The notes under the pieces: generated by a model | Seen by the model: the letters and a program-made list of their open reading frames with translations, nothing else | What the model was told of the DNA's origin: nothing | Database searches by the model: none | Program-made: the position numbers and the translations under genes | Shown here: positions 6,954 to 13,617 of the stretch, in pieces | Position numbering within the stretch: position 1 is the first letter of the stretch | Layout: every line of letters begins with the position of its first letter | Assembly (NCBI GenBank): GCA_020343555.1 | Contig: CP070800.1 | Span: forward strand, 1,967,505-1,984,770 | Length of the DNA: 17,266 bases | Source of the DNA: Dehalococcoidales bacterium | GTDB lineage: Bacteria; Chloroflexota; Dehalococcoidia; Dehalococcoidales; UBA2162 | Direction of reading: 5' to 3'

Positions 6954-7592
6954 ATGAATAAAGATGAAAGATTCTGGGACAAACAAGCTAAAGATTTTAT
7001 CAATCATGAAGAGCATACTCAACTGGACAAAAATAAAGATTTCATCACCACATTAAAGTATCTCGATAAAGATGATACGGTGCTTGATTATGGTTGTGCT
7101 ACAGGTATCATCTCTAATGCGATTTCAGATAGAGTGAAGGAAATTCATGCTATCGACATTTCCTCGAAAATGATAGAAATGGCCAGGAATAAAGCTGAAA
7201 AGATGCGTATCGATAACATTAATTACGCCCATGCAACGATATTTGATGAAAGATTTAATGATGAGTCATTCAACATAATCCTGGCTTTTAGAATCCTGCA
7301 CATGTTGGATGATATAGATATGGTAGTATCTCGGATTCATAGTTTGTTAAAACCGGGAGGAACCTTCATATCAGTCAGTGCCTGCATGGGCGACAAGAGA
7401 TCCCTTTTGAGTATAATCGTGTATCTCGCCAGTAAACTAAAAATTGTCCCCCAGCATATCAATTTGTTTAAACTCCCGGAATTGCAGTCAATCATCACTA
7501 ATGCTGGTTTTCATATCATAGAATATGAAAAAATGGATGACAATGTACCGCATTATTGTATTGTTGCGCGAAAGATGCCTGATAAAACTTGA
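6954..7592 (+). CDS. Class I SAM-dependent methyltransferase
   Basis: A 212-residue Rossmann-fold methyltransferase. Motif I is VLDYGCATG (43-51), motif II ends in the acidic residue of AIDIS (66-70), motif IV/V includes FNIILAFRILHMLDD (106-120), and LLKPGGTFIS (131-140) is the usual post-motif strand. This places it with UbiE/UbiG-like small-molecule methyltransferases; the acceptor is unknown. The start at 6954 was chosen over the ATG at 6876 because GAGGAG precedes it at good spacing and the upstream stretch holds the promoter and hairpin. The gene is visibly more A+T-rich and lysine/isoleucine-rich than the flanking cupin and URO-D genes, so it may have a separate origin. It stands alone between two divergent units. 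Confidence 0.85.
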   Translation: MNKDERFWDKQAKDFINHEEHTQLDKNKDFITTLKYLDKDDTVLDYGCATGIISNAISDRVKEIHAIDISSKMIEMARNKAEKMRIDNINYAHATIFDERFNDESFNIILAFRILHMLDDIDMVVSRIHSLLKPGGTFISVSACMGDKRSLLSIIVYLASKLKIVPQHINLFKLPELQSIITNAGFHIIEYEKMDDNVPHYCIVARKMPDKT

Positions 7593-7752
7593 ATTACAAT
7601 GACTCACGTATACTATGCCAGTTCAGTCTTCCTGCTTTCCATTGTATTATTCTAACCCTCTTAAGTGCCCTTTCAATTCCTTACTCGCAAATTTCTGTCA
7701 TACCATCCGTTGACATGAGTGTTCGGGCTGTACTCCTTTCCCTTCATATGGG

Positions 7753-7781
7753 TTGAACTGTCAATATTAAGTCATTATGAT
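7753..7781 (+). promoter_or_regulatory. Predicted promoter of the cupin array
   Basis: TTGAAC (7753-7758) and TATGAT (7776-7781) are separated by 17 bp, with a likely start near 7788 and a leader of about 50 nt to the cupin gene at 7838. The rest of the 7593-7837 gap shows no gene or clear terminator. Confidence 0.5.
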
Positions 7782-7837
7782 GAGTGCAGTTATTTACTAA
7801 CCCACGGTAATGATTTCATTTGTGAAAGGAGTTTCGG

Positions 7838-8803
7838 ATGGCTGAATTGAGGTATGCGAAGAACATAATCACTGATACCAGGGAATATACTCCTGAAGAA
7901 ATGGCCAAGATAGAAGAAATGCGGGAGAAAAGTCCCATAGATTCGACCGTGGAAGGAATGCGGTTACTCTGGATGGATGATGAAAAGGTAGAAGGGGCGG
8001 AATTCTACATGGAATGCCTGTGGTTGTGGGAAGGTGTGACCACGTCAGGTACCTCCGAAGAACCTCACCACCATGATTTTACCGAGGTTATCGGTTTTAT
8101 CGGCACCGACCAGGATAATCCCGGTGAACTGGATTCCAGGATGGAAATTATCCTCGGGGACGAGACACATTATCTGACGAAAAGTTGTCTTGTTCATGTG
8201 CCACCCGGCATGAAGCACTGCCCGTTAACATTTCGTGAGGTCAATCGACCGACTTTCTTCTTCACCCTTGCCCCGATAAGCCGGTACGGTCGGACTTCCG
8301 AGTCTGCCGAACTTAAGGAAGGACAGTCCAAAGAACCTTTCTTCCCAGCTCCAGAACCTGATTCATCCGGAACAAGGTACGAGCGATTCATCGTCACCGA
8401 TCCGAAACCGCACTGGGATCCTGAAAAGCCTCCTCCTCCGCCGCCACAACCGAGAACGGCAAAATCCAATCAGATCGTATCTCTGGATGATGAAGCTTCA
8501 CCAGGTGGATTCTATGTTGATTTCGTTTGGATATGGAGCGGAGACATGACGATGTCGTCGGAACCTCATTCGCATGATTTCGACGAGATGATAGGTATAA
8601 TCGGTTTCTGTGGAAAAGATGACCCTCGGAAGGTTGATGGCGACGTCTCCATTGTTCTCGGGGATGAAACACACATCATCGACCAAAGTTCACTTATTTA
8701 TATACCGAAAGGACTGGACCACTGTCCTATCGAGTTCAAGAACATAAATCAACCGGTGCTGTGCTTTACCATCGGTAATACTCCCAAATGGGAGAAACAG
8801 TAG
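7838..8803 (+). CDS. Two-domain (bicupin) protein
   Basis: A 321-residue protein with two cupin domains joined by a proline-rich linker (about 165-207, including a run of prolines at 198-203). Domain 1 has HHHDFTEVIGFIGT with His77/His78/His79 and Glu83, then VPPGMKHCPL with His127. Domain 2 has HSHDFDEMIGIIGF with His244, His246 and Glu250, then IPKGLDHCPI with His295. Both metal sites therefore appear complete. Each domain resembles the single-domain cupins nearby more than a generic cupin, pointing to duplication and fusion within this family. Ribosome binding site GGAG precedes the ATG at 7838. It is the first of four co-directional cupin genes. The substrate is unknown; bicupins elsewhere include dioxygenases, decarboxylases and isomerases. 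Confidence 0.88.
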   Translation: MAELRYAKNIITDTREYTPEEMAKIEEMREKSPIDSTVEGMRLLWMDDEKVEGAEFYMECLWLWEGVTTSGTSEEPHHHDFTEVIGFIGTDQDNPGELDSRMEIILGDETHYLTKSCLVHVPPGMKHCPLTFREVNRPTFFFTLAPISRYGRTSESAELKEGQSKEPFFPAPEPDSSGTRYERFIVTDPKPHWDPEKPPPPPPQPRTAKSNQIVSLDDEASPGGFYVDFVWIWSGDMTMSSEPHSHDFDEMIGIIGFCGKDDPRKVDGDVSIVLGDETHIIDQSSLIYIPKGLDHCPIEFKNINQPVLCFTIGNTPKWEKQ

Positions 8804-8838
8804 CCAGATATCATGTTTATAAACGGAGAGGAAGGAAA

Positions 8839-9258
8839 ATGAAAGAAAAGAAAGAAGTCGACAAATATATTCTCGCCCCAGAAATAAAACAGTACGGCGA
8901 CCTGCAGGTATTTGAATTTCATGGGAAAGACGCACGTGGATATGATTTCGGCGTTCAACTTACTCCTGTCCAGGCATTGCCGCTAATAAACGAACCTCCT
9001 AAAGTAGTAGATGCCGACCGCGTTAATATGTATGCAGGCGGAGATCATGAAAAGATCGATGAGTTAAATACCGAGATTGAGATTTCTATGGGCGAAGAAT
9101 CGGAACAATATACAATAGATTCAGCAGCAATGACCTATGTCCCCAAAGACGTTCCTTATGGTCACCGCGTCACCGGAAGTACAGATAAAGCATCCTGGGT
9201 GCTGACTCTCACTCTCCCACCAAAATACGTTCCTCCGGATAAAACCGGCAGCGAGTAA
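8839..9258 (+). CDS. Cupin-like protein lacking the first metal motif
   Basis: A 139-residue member of the local cupin family. It keeps the opening VDKYILAPE, the mid-domain block ELNTEIEISMGEESEQYTID (75-94) and a second motif YVPKDVPYGH ending in His109. The first motif is degenerate: where the others have HxHDFxE this one reads VVDADRVNMYAGG (57-69), with no histidine pair or glutamate. Metal binding in the usual way is unlikely, so a structural or regulatory partner of the active cupins is possible (inference). The start at 8839 was preferred over an ATG at 8788 inside the bicupin gene because GAGAGGAAGG lies just upstream and the protein then aligns with the neighbours. The gap to the bicupin is 35 bp. 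Confidence 0.75.
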   Translation: MKEKKEVDKYILAPEIKQYGDLQVFEFHGKDARGYDFGVQLTPVQALPLINEPPKVVDADRVNMYAGGDHEKIDELNTEIEISMGEESEQYTIDSAAMTYVPKDVPYGHRVTGSTDKASWVLTLTLPPKYVPPDKTGSE

Positions 9259-9298
9259 TACCCGGGGTATACAACGATTATAATTAATGGAGAAAATG

Positions 9299-9733
9299 AT
9301 GGCAGATAATAAATATGGAAAATATATTTTAAGAGATGTAAAGAAGCCCTGGCCGTCATTTGGGGCTATGAACAGTGATTTTCTCGGCGGAAACCAGGAA
9401 TTCATGAAAGAGATAGAAGGTGCCAGACCGAATTTTGCTCTTTATTACGTCGTCAGGGCTGGTATGTTCGCTGAACCTCCGCATTCACACTACGCCGATG
9501 AATATCTCATGTTTTTTGGCACTGATCCCCATGACATGAAAAATCTTGGGGCAACGGTTGAGGTAGCATTTGGAGAGGAGTGGGAAAAAGCTGAATTCTC
9601 AACCTCGGCGATGGTATATTTCCCTAAAGGCCTCCAGCATTGCCCGATACACGTAAAGAAGATGGACAGACCGTTTCTGTTCGGTCATTTCTGGCCGATG
9701 GGAGAGGATCCTGTACTTGTGCCGGCGGAATAA
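9299..9733 (+). CDS. Single-domain cupin protein
   Basis: A 144-residue cupin opening with MADNKYGKYILRD, in register with the MAxxxYxKYI start of its neighbours. Motif 1 is PHSHYADEYLMFFGT with His62, His64 and Glu68; motif 2 is YFPKGLQHCPI with His114. Between them lies NLGATVEVAFGEEWEKAEF, the shared mid block. Three candidate ATGs lie at 9287, 9296 and 9299. GGAG at 9290-9293 suits only 9299, and that choice matches the paralogue N-terminus. The gap from the previous gene is 40 bp. The conserved HDF of the other members is changed to HYA here, so its site may differ. Confidence 0.82.
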   Translation: MADNKYGKYILRDVKKPWPSFGAMNSDFLGGNQEFMKEIEGARPNFALYYVVRAGMFAEPPHSHYADEYLMFFGTDPHDMKNLGATVEVAFGEEWEKAEFSTSAMVYFPKGLQHCPIHVKKMDRPFLFGHFWPMGEDPVLVPAE

Positions 9734-9755
9734 AAAGAAACAGGGAGAAGCGGTA

Positions 9756-10232
9756 ATGGCAGAAAAAAAGTATCAAAAGTATATATTGACCGAACCGGAT
9801 AAAGATTACCTGGCATCGTTGAAACCTCCCAAAAGTATCGAGGAACAGAGGAAATCCGGTAATTATTTCGAGGGAGTCTATATGTTCCACCTGGATGACA
9901 AGATACTCCCCGGAGGTTTCTATACCGACTGTCACTGGATCACTGCCGTGCATGGTAACGGGGGCGTTCAGACTGAGATAGCCCACACACATGATTTTGG
10001 TGAAACACTCGGTTTTGTCGGTTCGGTTCTCAGTGATCCGCGTGAACTGGGTGGCGAAATAGAATTCTGGCTTGAAGATGAGCAGTACGTTATCGATAAA
10101 AGCTGCCTGATATTCGTACCGGCTGGAATGAAACATTTACCCCTGGTTTTCCGCAGAGTGGACAGCCCGATTTTTTTCTGGACGGCAAGTGACAGCAAGA
10201 CTTACGGGAGGACGTCTGGTAACGAATTCTAG
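9756..10232 (+). CDS. Single-domain cupin protein, last of the array
   Basis: A 158-residue cupin starting MAEKKYQKYILTEPDK. It has a longer N-terminal region (about 15-70, including PGGFYTDCHWITA) that resembles the lead-in to domain 2 of the bicupin (PGGFYVDFVWIWS). Motif 1 is HTHDFGETLGFVGS with His77, His79 and Glu83. Motif 2 is FVPAGMKHLPL with His127. GREIEFWL-type mid block and IDKSCL also match bicupin domain 1. Start 9756 was chosen over 9717, which overlaps the preceding gene, because GGGAG lies upstream and the N-terminus fits the family. The gap from the previous gene is 22 bp, consistent with one operon. Confidence 0.85.
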   Translation: MAEKKYQKYILTEPDKDYLASLKPPKSIEEQRKSGNYFEGVYMFHLDDKILPGGFYTDCHWITAVHGNGGVQTEIAHTHDFGETLGFVGSVLSDPRELGGEIEFWLEDEQYVIDKSCLIFVPAGMKHLPLVFRRVDSPIFFWTASDSKTYGRTSGNEF

Positions 10233-10267
10233 ATAGTTACTGTTGTGATATAAAAACTCCGTTTAAC

Positions 10268-10296
10268 TTGACATTCAACCGTAAAAGAGTTACATT
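10268..10296 (+). promoter_or_regulatory. Predicted promoter of lipoprotein gene 1
   Basis: TTGACA (10268-10273, perfect) and TACATT (10291-10296) are separated by 17 bp. The arrangement is nearly identical to the promoter before lipoprotein gene 2. Confidence 0.55.
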
Positions 10297-10627
10297 CAAT
10301 ATTGTTGAGAGTAATCTGTCAAAAGACAGTTATCGACTAGTGTCACCTCTATAACTGGAAAGAAGAGTACTGGAGCCGCTAAAAGATTCTAAGTTTTCTA
10401 GTGCCTTTCAGCGTGTTTAACAAAGTTATACTTGATATATTCGTGTGCGTGGAACTGGAATCAATCGTTTTTCAGACCCTTGCTCAGTTTACTATCATCC
10501 GGACTTTAACCATGACCGGTATAATCCTTGTGGATAATCAGGTTTTCAGGACAGGTCCGATTCAGGAGGTGGAATATAGATCAATACAATTGAATATTTT
10601 TCAGTTAGTACCAGTAAAAATGTCATA

Positions 10628-10652
10628 TCTTTCATAAATCTTCTATGAAAGA
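10628..10652 (+). repeat. Hairpin adjoining the ribosome binding site of lipoprotein gene 1
   Basis: TCTTTCATA (10628-10636) and TATGAAAGA (10644-10652) are perfect 9-bp arms with a 7-base loop, ending a few bases before ACGAGGAGGAAA. The block from here to the ATG is conserved ahead of lipoprotein gene 2 (15844-15889), where the right arm is imperfect. Confidence 0.6.
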
Positions 10653-10675
10653 AAGTACGAGGAGGAAACACTTAT

Positions 10676-12535
10676 ATGACAAAAAAATTAGTTTGGTTAT
10701 TGGCCAGCTGCCTTATGGTCATATCACTCCTAATCGCATCTTGCGGTGAGACAGAATCCACAGGAACGGTAACAACCCAGGGTGAAGGGCAGACCGTGAC
10801 TGTGGGTGGCGGTGAAGAGGATGATGTCAGTACCGGACCTGGAACAGCGACCACGGTCGGCGAAGAGCAAAACAGGCCGCAATATGGCGGCAGGCTTACT
10901 TTTCCTGTCATTACTGCTCCTTCCGCATGGAATCCCGGTGCGGTTGTCGGTACAGGTGCCGGACAGTCAGCGATTGTTCTCGAGCAGATTTTTGGTCGTA
11001 ATTGGGCAGAAGGTGCGGCAGGTTCCGGAAAATATAACTTCGTCGGCGGTGTACCTGAGTGGGGTGCCGTTGGCGGTAACCTGGTCGAGAGCTGGGAAAT
11101 TCTAGGTATTGGCATCTGGAAACTTCACGTACGCCAGGGAGTTCATTTTGCTTATCATCCGGAATTCGAAGCTTCCAAGCTGGTGGGCGGACGCGAGATG
11201 ACGGCTGAGGACGTTGCCTACAGCATCGAGTGGATGAGGGATACCGAGTCTTCAGCCGGTATGATGAGTGAACCAGCCCTCTTTTCGAATGCCACTGTTG
11301 AACGTAATGACCAATGGACGATTACACTAAACACACCGGTCAACCCGACCACGGGATACCTGTGGATGCTGGGTGGTGGTGGTGTCCAGTATGTCTGGGC
11401 AAAAGAGCATCTTGATAACTACGCAGAAAGTAACGAGTGGTACGACACGGTCGGTACCGGTCCATATATCACGGACGATTACGTAACCGATGTGTCGATC
11501 AAGTACATCAGGAACGACAATTACTGGGATGTCAATCCCGTTGGTCCTGGTCAAGGGGATCAGCTGCCCTACATCGATTCGATCAACTACCAGATAATAC
11601 CCGACACATCGACGAGGATGGCGGCATTCCGAACAGGTAAACTCGATGTCTTTGGGTTTGGGATGGATCTGAACGCTGAAGAGTACGCACAATTACTAAA
11701 GACAAATCCTGAAGTGGAGTCCGTCGAGGTAATAATGGACCCGATGAAGCTCTGTGGCAGGGTCGACTTACCGGAAGATCCTTACTCGAACCTGAAAGTA
11801 CGCCGGGCGATAATGCTGGCAATTGATCATCCGTCGATCGTCAACGACTTCTATGAGGGTAAGGCGGAACTGCTGGATACTCCGGCGCGAAAGTGGTACC
11901 CGAGTATTTATACACCACTGGAAGAATATTCACCCGAGGTACAGGAGTACTACGGATACAATGTTGAAAAAGCGAAGCAGTTGATGGCTGAGGCCGGGTA
12001 TCCGGATGGCTTCAAGAAGAAAGTTGTCTTTGTTAATAATCCAGCTTCCGAAGAAGCCTCGGCGATACTGAAGGCATACCTGGCAGAAATCGGTATCGAG
12101 CTTGACTTGCAGCCGTTGGAAAGCGGCATATTCATGGGCATGTTCTGGGGAGGAGATATCCAGGACTGGATCATTAATAACTGGCCTGGAGGAAACGGAG
12201 CATTCTTCGTCAGGTACAGCATGGGTTACTTCAGAGGACCGAATGTATTCAACACGGCTCATGTTAACAATCCGATAGGGAGTGAACCGGTAATCGAAAA
12301 GGCTTTCGAGGAACAGGCTGCGGCGGTCATGGTTGATTATCCGAAAGCTGACGAAGTAACCAAGGCGGCCTATAAATATTGTGTCGAACAGGCATACCTA
12401 ATCCCGATGCCGGCGCCGTATGGATACAGGGTCTGGCAGCCCTGGTTGAAGAACTACTACGGTACGAATGATATGAAGTTCTGGCTGAGATGGGCCTGGC
12501 TAGACCAGGATCTCAAAGAGGAGATGACCAGGTAA
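10676..12535 (+). CDS. Family-5 ABC transporter substrate-binding lipoprotein 1
   Basis: A 619-residue extracellular solute-binding protein of the SBP_bac_5 (DppA/OppA/NikA) family, which delivers peptides, nickel or other solutes to an ABC permease. The signal peptide is MTKKLVWLLASCLMVISLLI with lipobox IASC, giving lipidated Cys23. A low-complexity acidic Thr/Gly/Glu linker (24-66) follows. The body starts at PQYGGRL, the usual entry to this family. It also has REMTAEDVAYSIEWMRD (about 173-189), GTGPYI, and RRAIMLAIDHPSIV (about 377-390). Length is normal to slightly long. The start is set by GAGGAGG. No permease or ATPase gene is adjacent, so the transporter must be elsewhere or shared. 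Its ligand is unknown. A strong terminator follows 25 bp after the stop. Confidence 0.93.
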   Translation: MTKKLVWLLASCLMVISLLIASCGETESTGTVTTQGEGQTVTVGGGEEDDVSTGPGTATTVGEEQNRPQYGGRLTFPVITAPSAWNPGAVVGTGAGQSAIVLEQIFGRNWAEGAAGSGKYNFVGGVPEWGAVGGNLVESWEILGIGIWKLHVRQGVHFAYHPEFEASKLVGGREMTAEDVAYSIEWMRDTESSAGMMSEPALFSNATVERNDQWTITLNTPVNPTTGYLWMLGGGGVQYVWAKEHLDNYAESNEWYDTVGTGPYITDDYVTDVSIKYIRNDNYWDVNPVGPGQGDQLPYIDSINYQIIPDTSTRMAAFRTGKLDVFGFGMDLNAEEYAQLLKTNPEVESVEVIMDPMKLCGRVDLPEDPYSNLKVRRAIMLAIDHPSIVNDFYEGKAELLDTPARKWYPSIYTPLEEYSPEVQEYYGYNVEKAKQLMAEAGYPDGFKKKVVFVNNPASEEASAILKAYLAEIGIELDLQPLESGIFMGMFWGGDIQDWIINNWPGGNGAFFVRYSMGYFRGPNVFNTAHVNNPIGSEPVIEKAFEEQAAAVMVDYPKADEVTKAAYKYCVEQAYLIPMPAPYGYRVWQPWLKNYYGTNDMKFWLRWAWLDQDLKEEMTR

Positions 12536-12560
12536 GCAACACCTTATGTAGATAGAAATT

Positions 12561-12593
12561 AAGAGACCCCCGTTCAGGGGGTCTCTTCTTTTA
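12561..12593 (+). terminator. Rho-independent terminator after lipoprotein gene 1
   Basis: AAGAGACCCCC (12561-12571) pairs perfectly with GGGGGTCTCTT (12577-12587) around a 5-base loop and is followed by CTTTTAG on the plus strand. It separates lipoprotein 1 from the SDR gene. Confidence 0.85.
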
Positions 12594-12605
12594 GCATATA
12601 ATCAC

Positions 12606-12634
12606 TTGAAATATCGGGCAGGAAATACTATTAT
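12606..12634 (+). promoter_or_regulatory. Predicted promoter of the SDR-ThDP unit
   Basis: TTGAAA (12606-12611) and TATTAT (12629-12634) each match consensus at 5/6 and are 17 bp apart. They lie directly after the terminator and about 70 bp before the SDR start codon. Confidence 0.6.
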
Positions 12635-12704
12635 TCTCTCGTTCTCTGATTTTTAAATATTTAATTTCAGGTACGGTGTATCTACAAATCCCTTGGAGGT
12701 TTTA

Positions 12705-13556
12705 ATGAAGCTTGAAGGTAAAATAGCAGCGGTTACAGGAGGAGGAGCGGGAATAGGTGAGGGCATTGTCAAATGCCTGGCAGAAGAAGGAGCTGATATC
12801 GCGGTAATAGATATCACCAGCGAAAATGCTGAAAAAGTATCTTCGGATGTTCAGGCAATGGGCCGCCGGTCACTGGCAGTTATTGCCAATGTAACGGAAA
12901 AAGACCAGGCTGATTATGCTTTAAAACAAATACTGGATTCGTTCGGAAGGATAGATATCCTCGTAAATAATGTTGGTGGGGAGTCAAAATATTATTACGA
13001 GGAACCGGGAGTAGATTACTCTGAAGAAAAGGAGTGGGATGATACCATCAGGTTGAACCTGAGAGCTGCAATGCTGATGACCAGGGCTGTAACTCCTCTT
13101 TTTATAAATCAGAAAAGCGGCAAGATCGTGAACATATCCTCTATAGGTGGAAGACCTATGTCTGGAGGCCCACCTGCAAGTGGAGGAATGTCGGGAAAGG
13201 GAGCCGCACTTTCTCCAATGACAAGTTATGGGGTTGCTAAAGCAGGGGTAATCCAGTTTTCACGGTTAATGGCATTACAGCTGGCGCCGTATAATATCAA
13301 TGTAAATTGTGTCTGCCCTGGAGTCCTGTATACACCTTTGTATGAAAGAAGCGCGCCAAGGCGTATTCAATCGACACCCGGAGCGGAAGGTCTATCGTAT
13401 CGGGAATATTTTGACAAATATGTGGCTTCACGAGTACCACTAGGGAGAGAACAAACTCCAGAGGATATCGGGAGGGCTGTGGTCTTTCTTACTTCAGAGG
13501 AAGCGAGGAATATTACAGGTCAGTCAATCAATGTAGATGGAGGATTGACACCATAA
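12705..13556 (+). CDS. Short-chain dehydrogenase/reductase (SDR) with an insertion before the catalytic tyrosine
   Basis: A 283-residue classical SDR that would oxidise a secondary alcohol or reduce a ketone with NAD(H). The cofactor loop is TGGGAGIGEG (11-20), and Asp36 after the second strand points to NAD rather than NADP. NNVGG is at 88-92. The catalytic set is Asn118, Ser145 (or Ser146), Tyr175 and Lys179 (YGVAK). The Ser-Tyr distance is about 30 residues instead of the usual 13, because of a glycine/serine-rich insert (153-170, GGPPASGGMSGKGAALS). The C-terminus GQSINVDGG is standard. Start 12705 is preferred over the TTG at 12693, which lies within the ribosome binding site region (GGAGG at 12695-12699). 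The ThDP enzyme follows 61 bp later, so the two are probably co-transcribed. Confidence 0.88.
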   Translation: MKLEGKIAAVTGGGAGIGEGIVKCLAEEGADIAVIDITSENAEKVSSDVQAMGRRSLAVIANVTEKDQADYALKQILDSFGRIDILVNNVGGESKYYYEEPGVDYSEEKEWDDTIRLNLRAAMLMTRAVTPLFINQKSGKIVNISSIGGRPMSGGPPASGGMSGKGAALSPMTSYGVAKAGVIQFSRLMALQLAPYNINVNCVCPGVLYTPLYERSAPRRIQSTPGAEGLSYREYFDKYVASRVPLGREQTPEDIGRAVVFLTSEEARNITGQSINVDGGLTP

Positions 13557-13617
13557 AAATCACCGGAAAATGAATATATGATACCCATTTATTAATAAAT
13601 CTCATAGGGGGAAAGGC

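Larger units (their letters stand above)
10233..10675 (+). other. Gene-free leader region upstream of lipoprotein 1
   Basis: This 443-bp stretch holds no convincing gene. It contains a predicted promoter at 10268-10296, two mutually exclusive hairpins at 10316-10329 and 10327-10357 that share the bases CAG, and a hairpin at 10628-10652 just before the ribosome binding site. If the promoter is real, the messenger carries an untranslated leader of about 370 nt. I recognise no known riboswitch class or T-box in it. The GTG-initiated frame at 10401-10637 has no ribosome binding site and no recognisable product. Confidence 0.6.

Noticed and set aside
9255..9272. Short palindrome around ATACCCGGGGTAT in the gap between two cupin genes
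   Set aside because: Arms of six bases with a one-base centre are weak and the place inside a tight operon gives no reason to call an operator or terminator.
10401..10637. 78-codon reading frame in the lipoprotein 1 leader
   Set aside because: GTG start without a ribosome binding site, no recognisable domain, and it overlaps likely leader structure.
10297..10675. Known riboswitch or T-box in the leaders
   Set aside because: I found no TPP, SAM, cobalamin, glycine or T-box consensus elements in either leader; a covariance-model search would be needed to exclude them.
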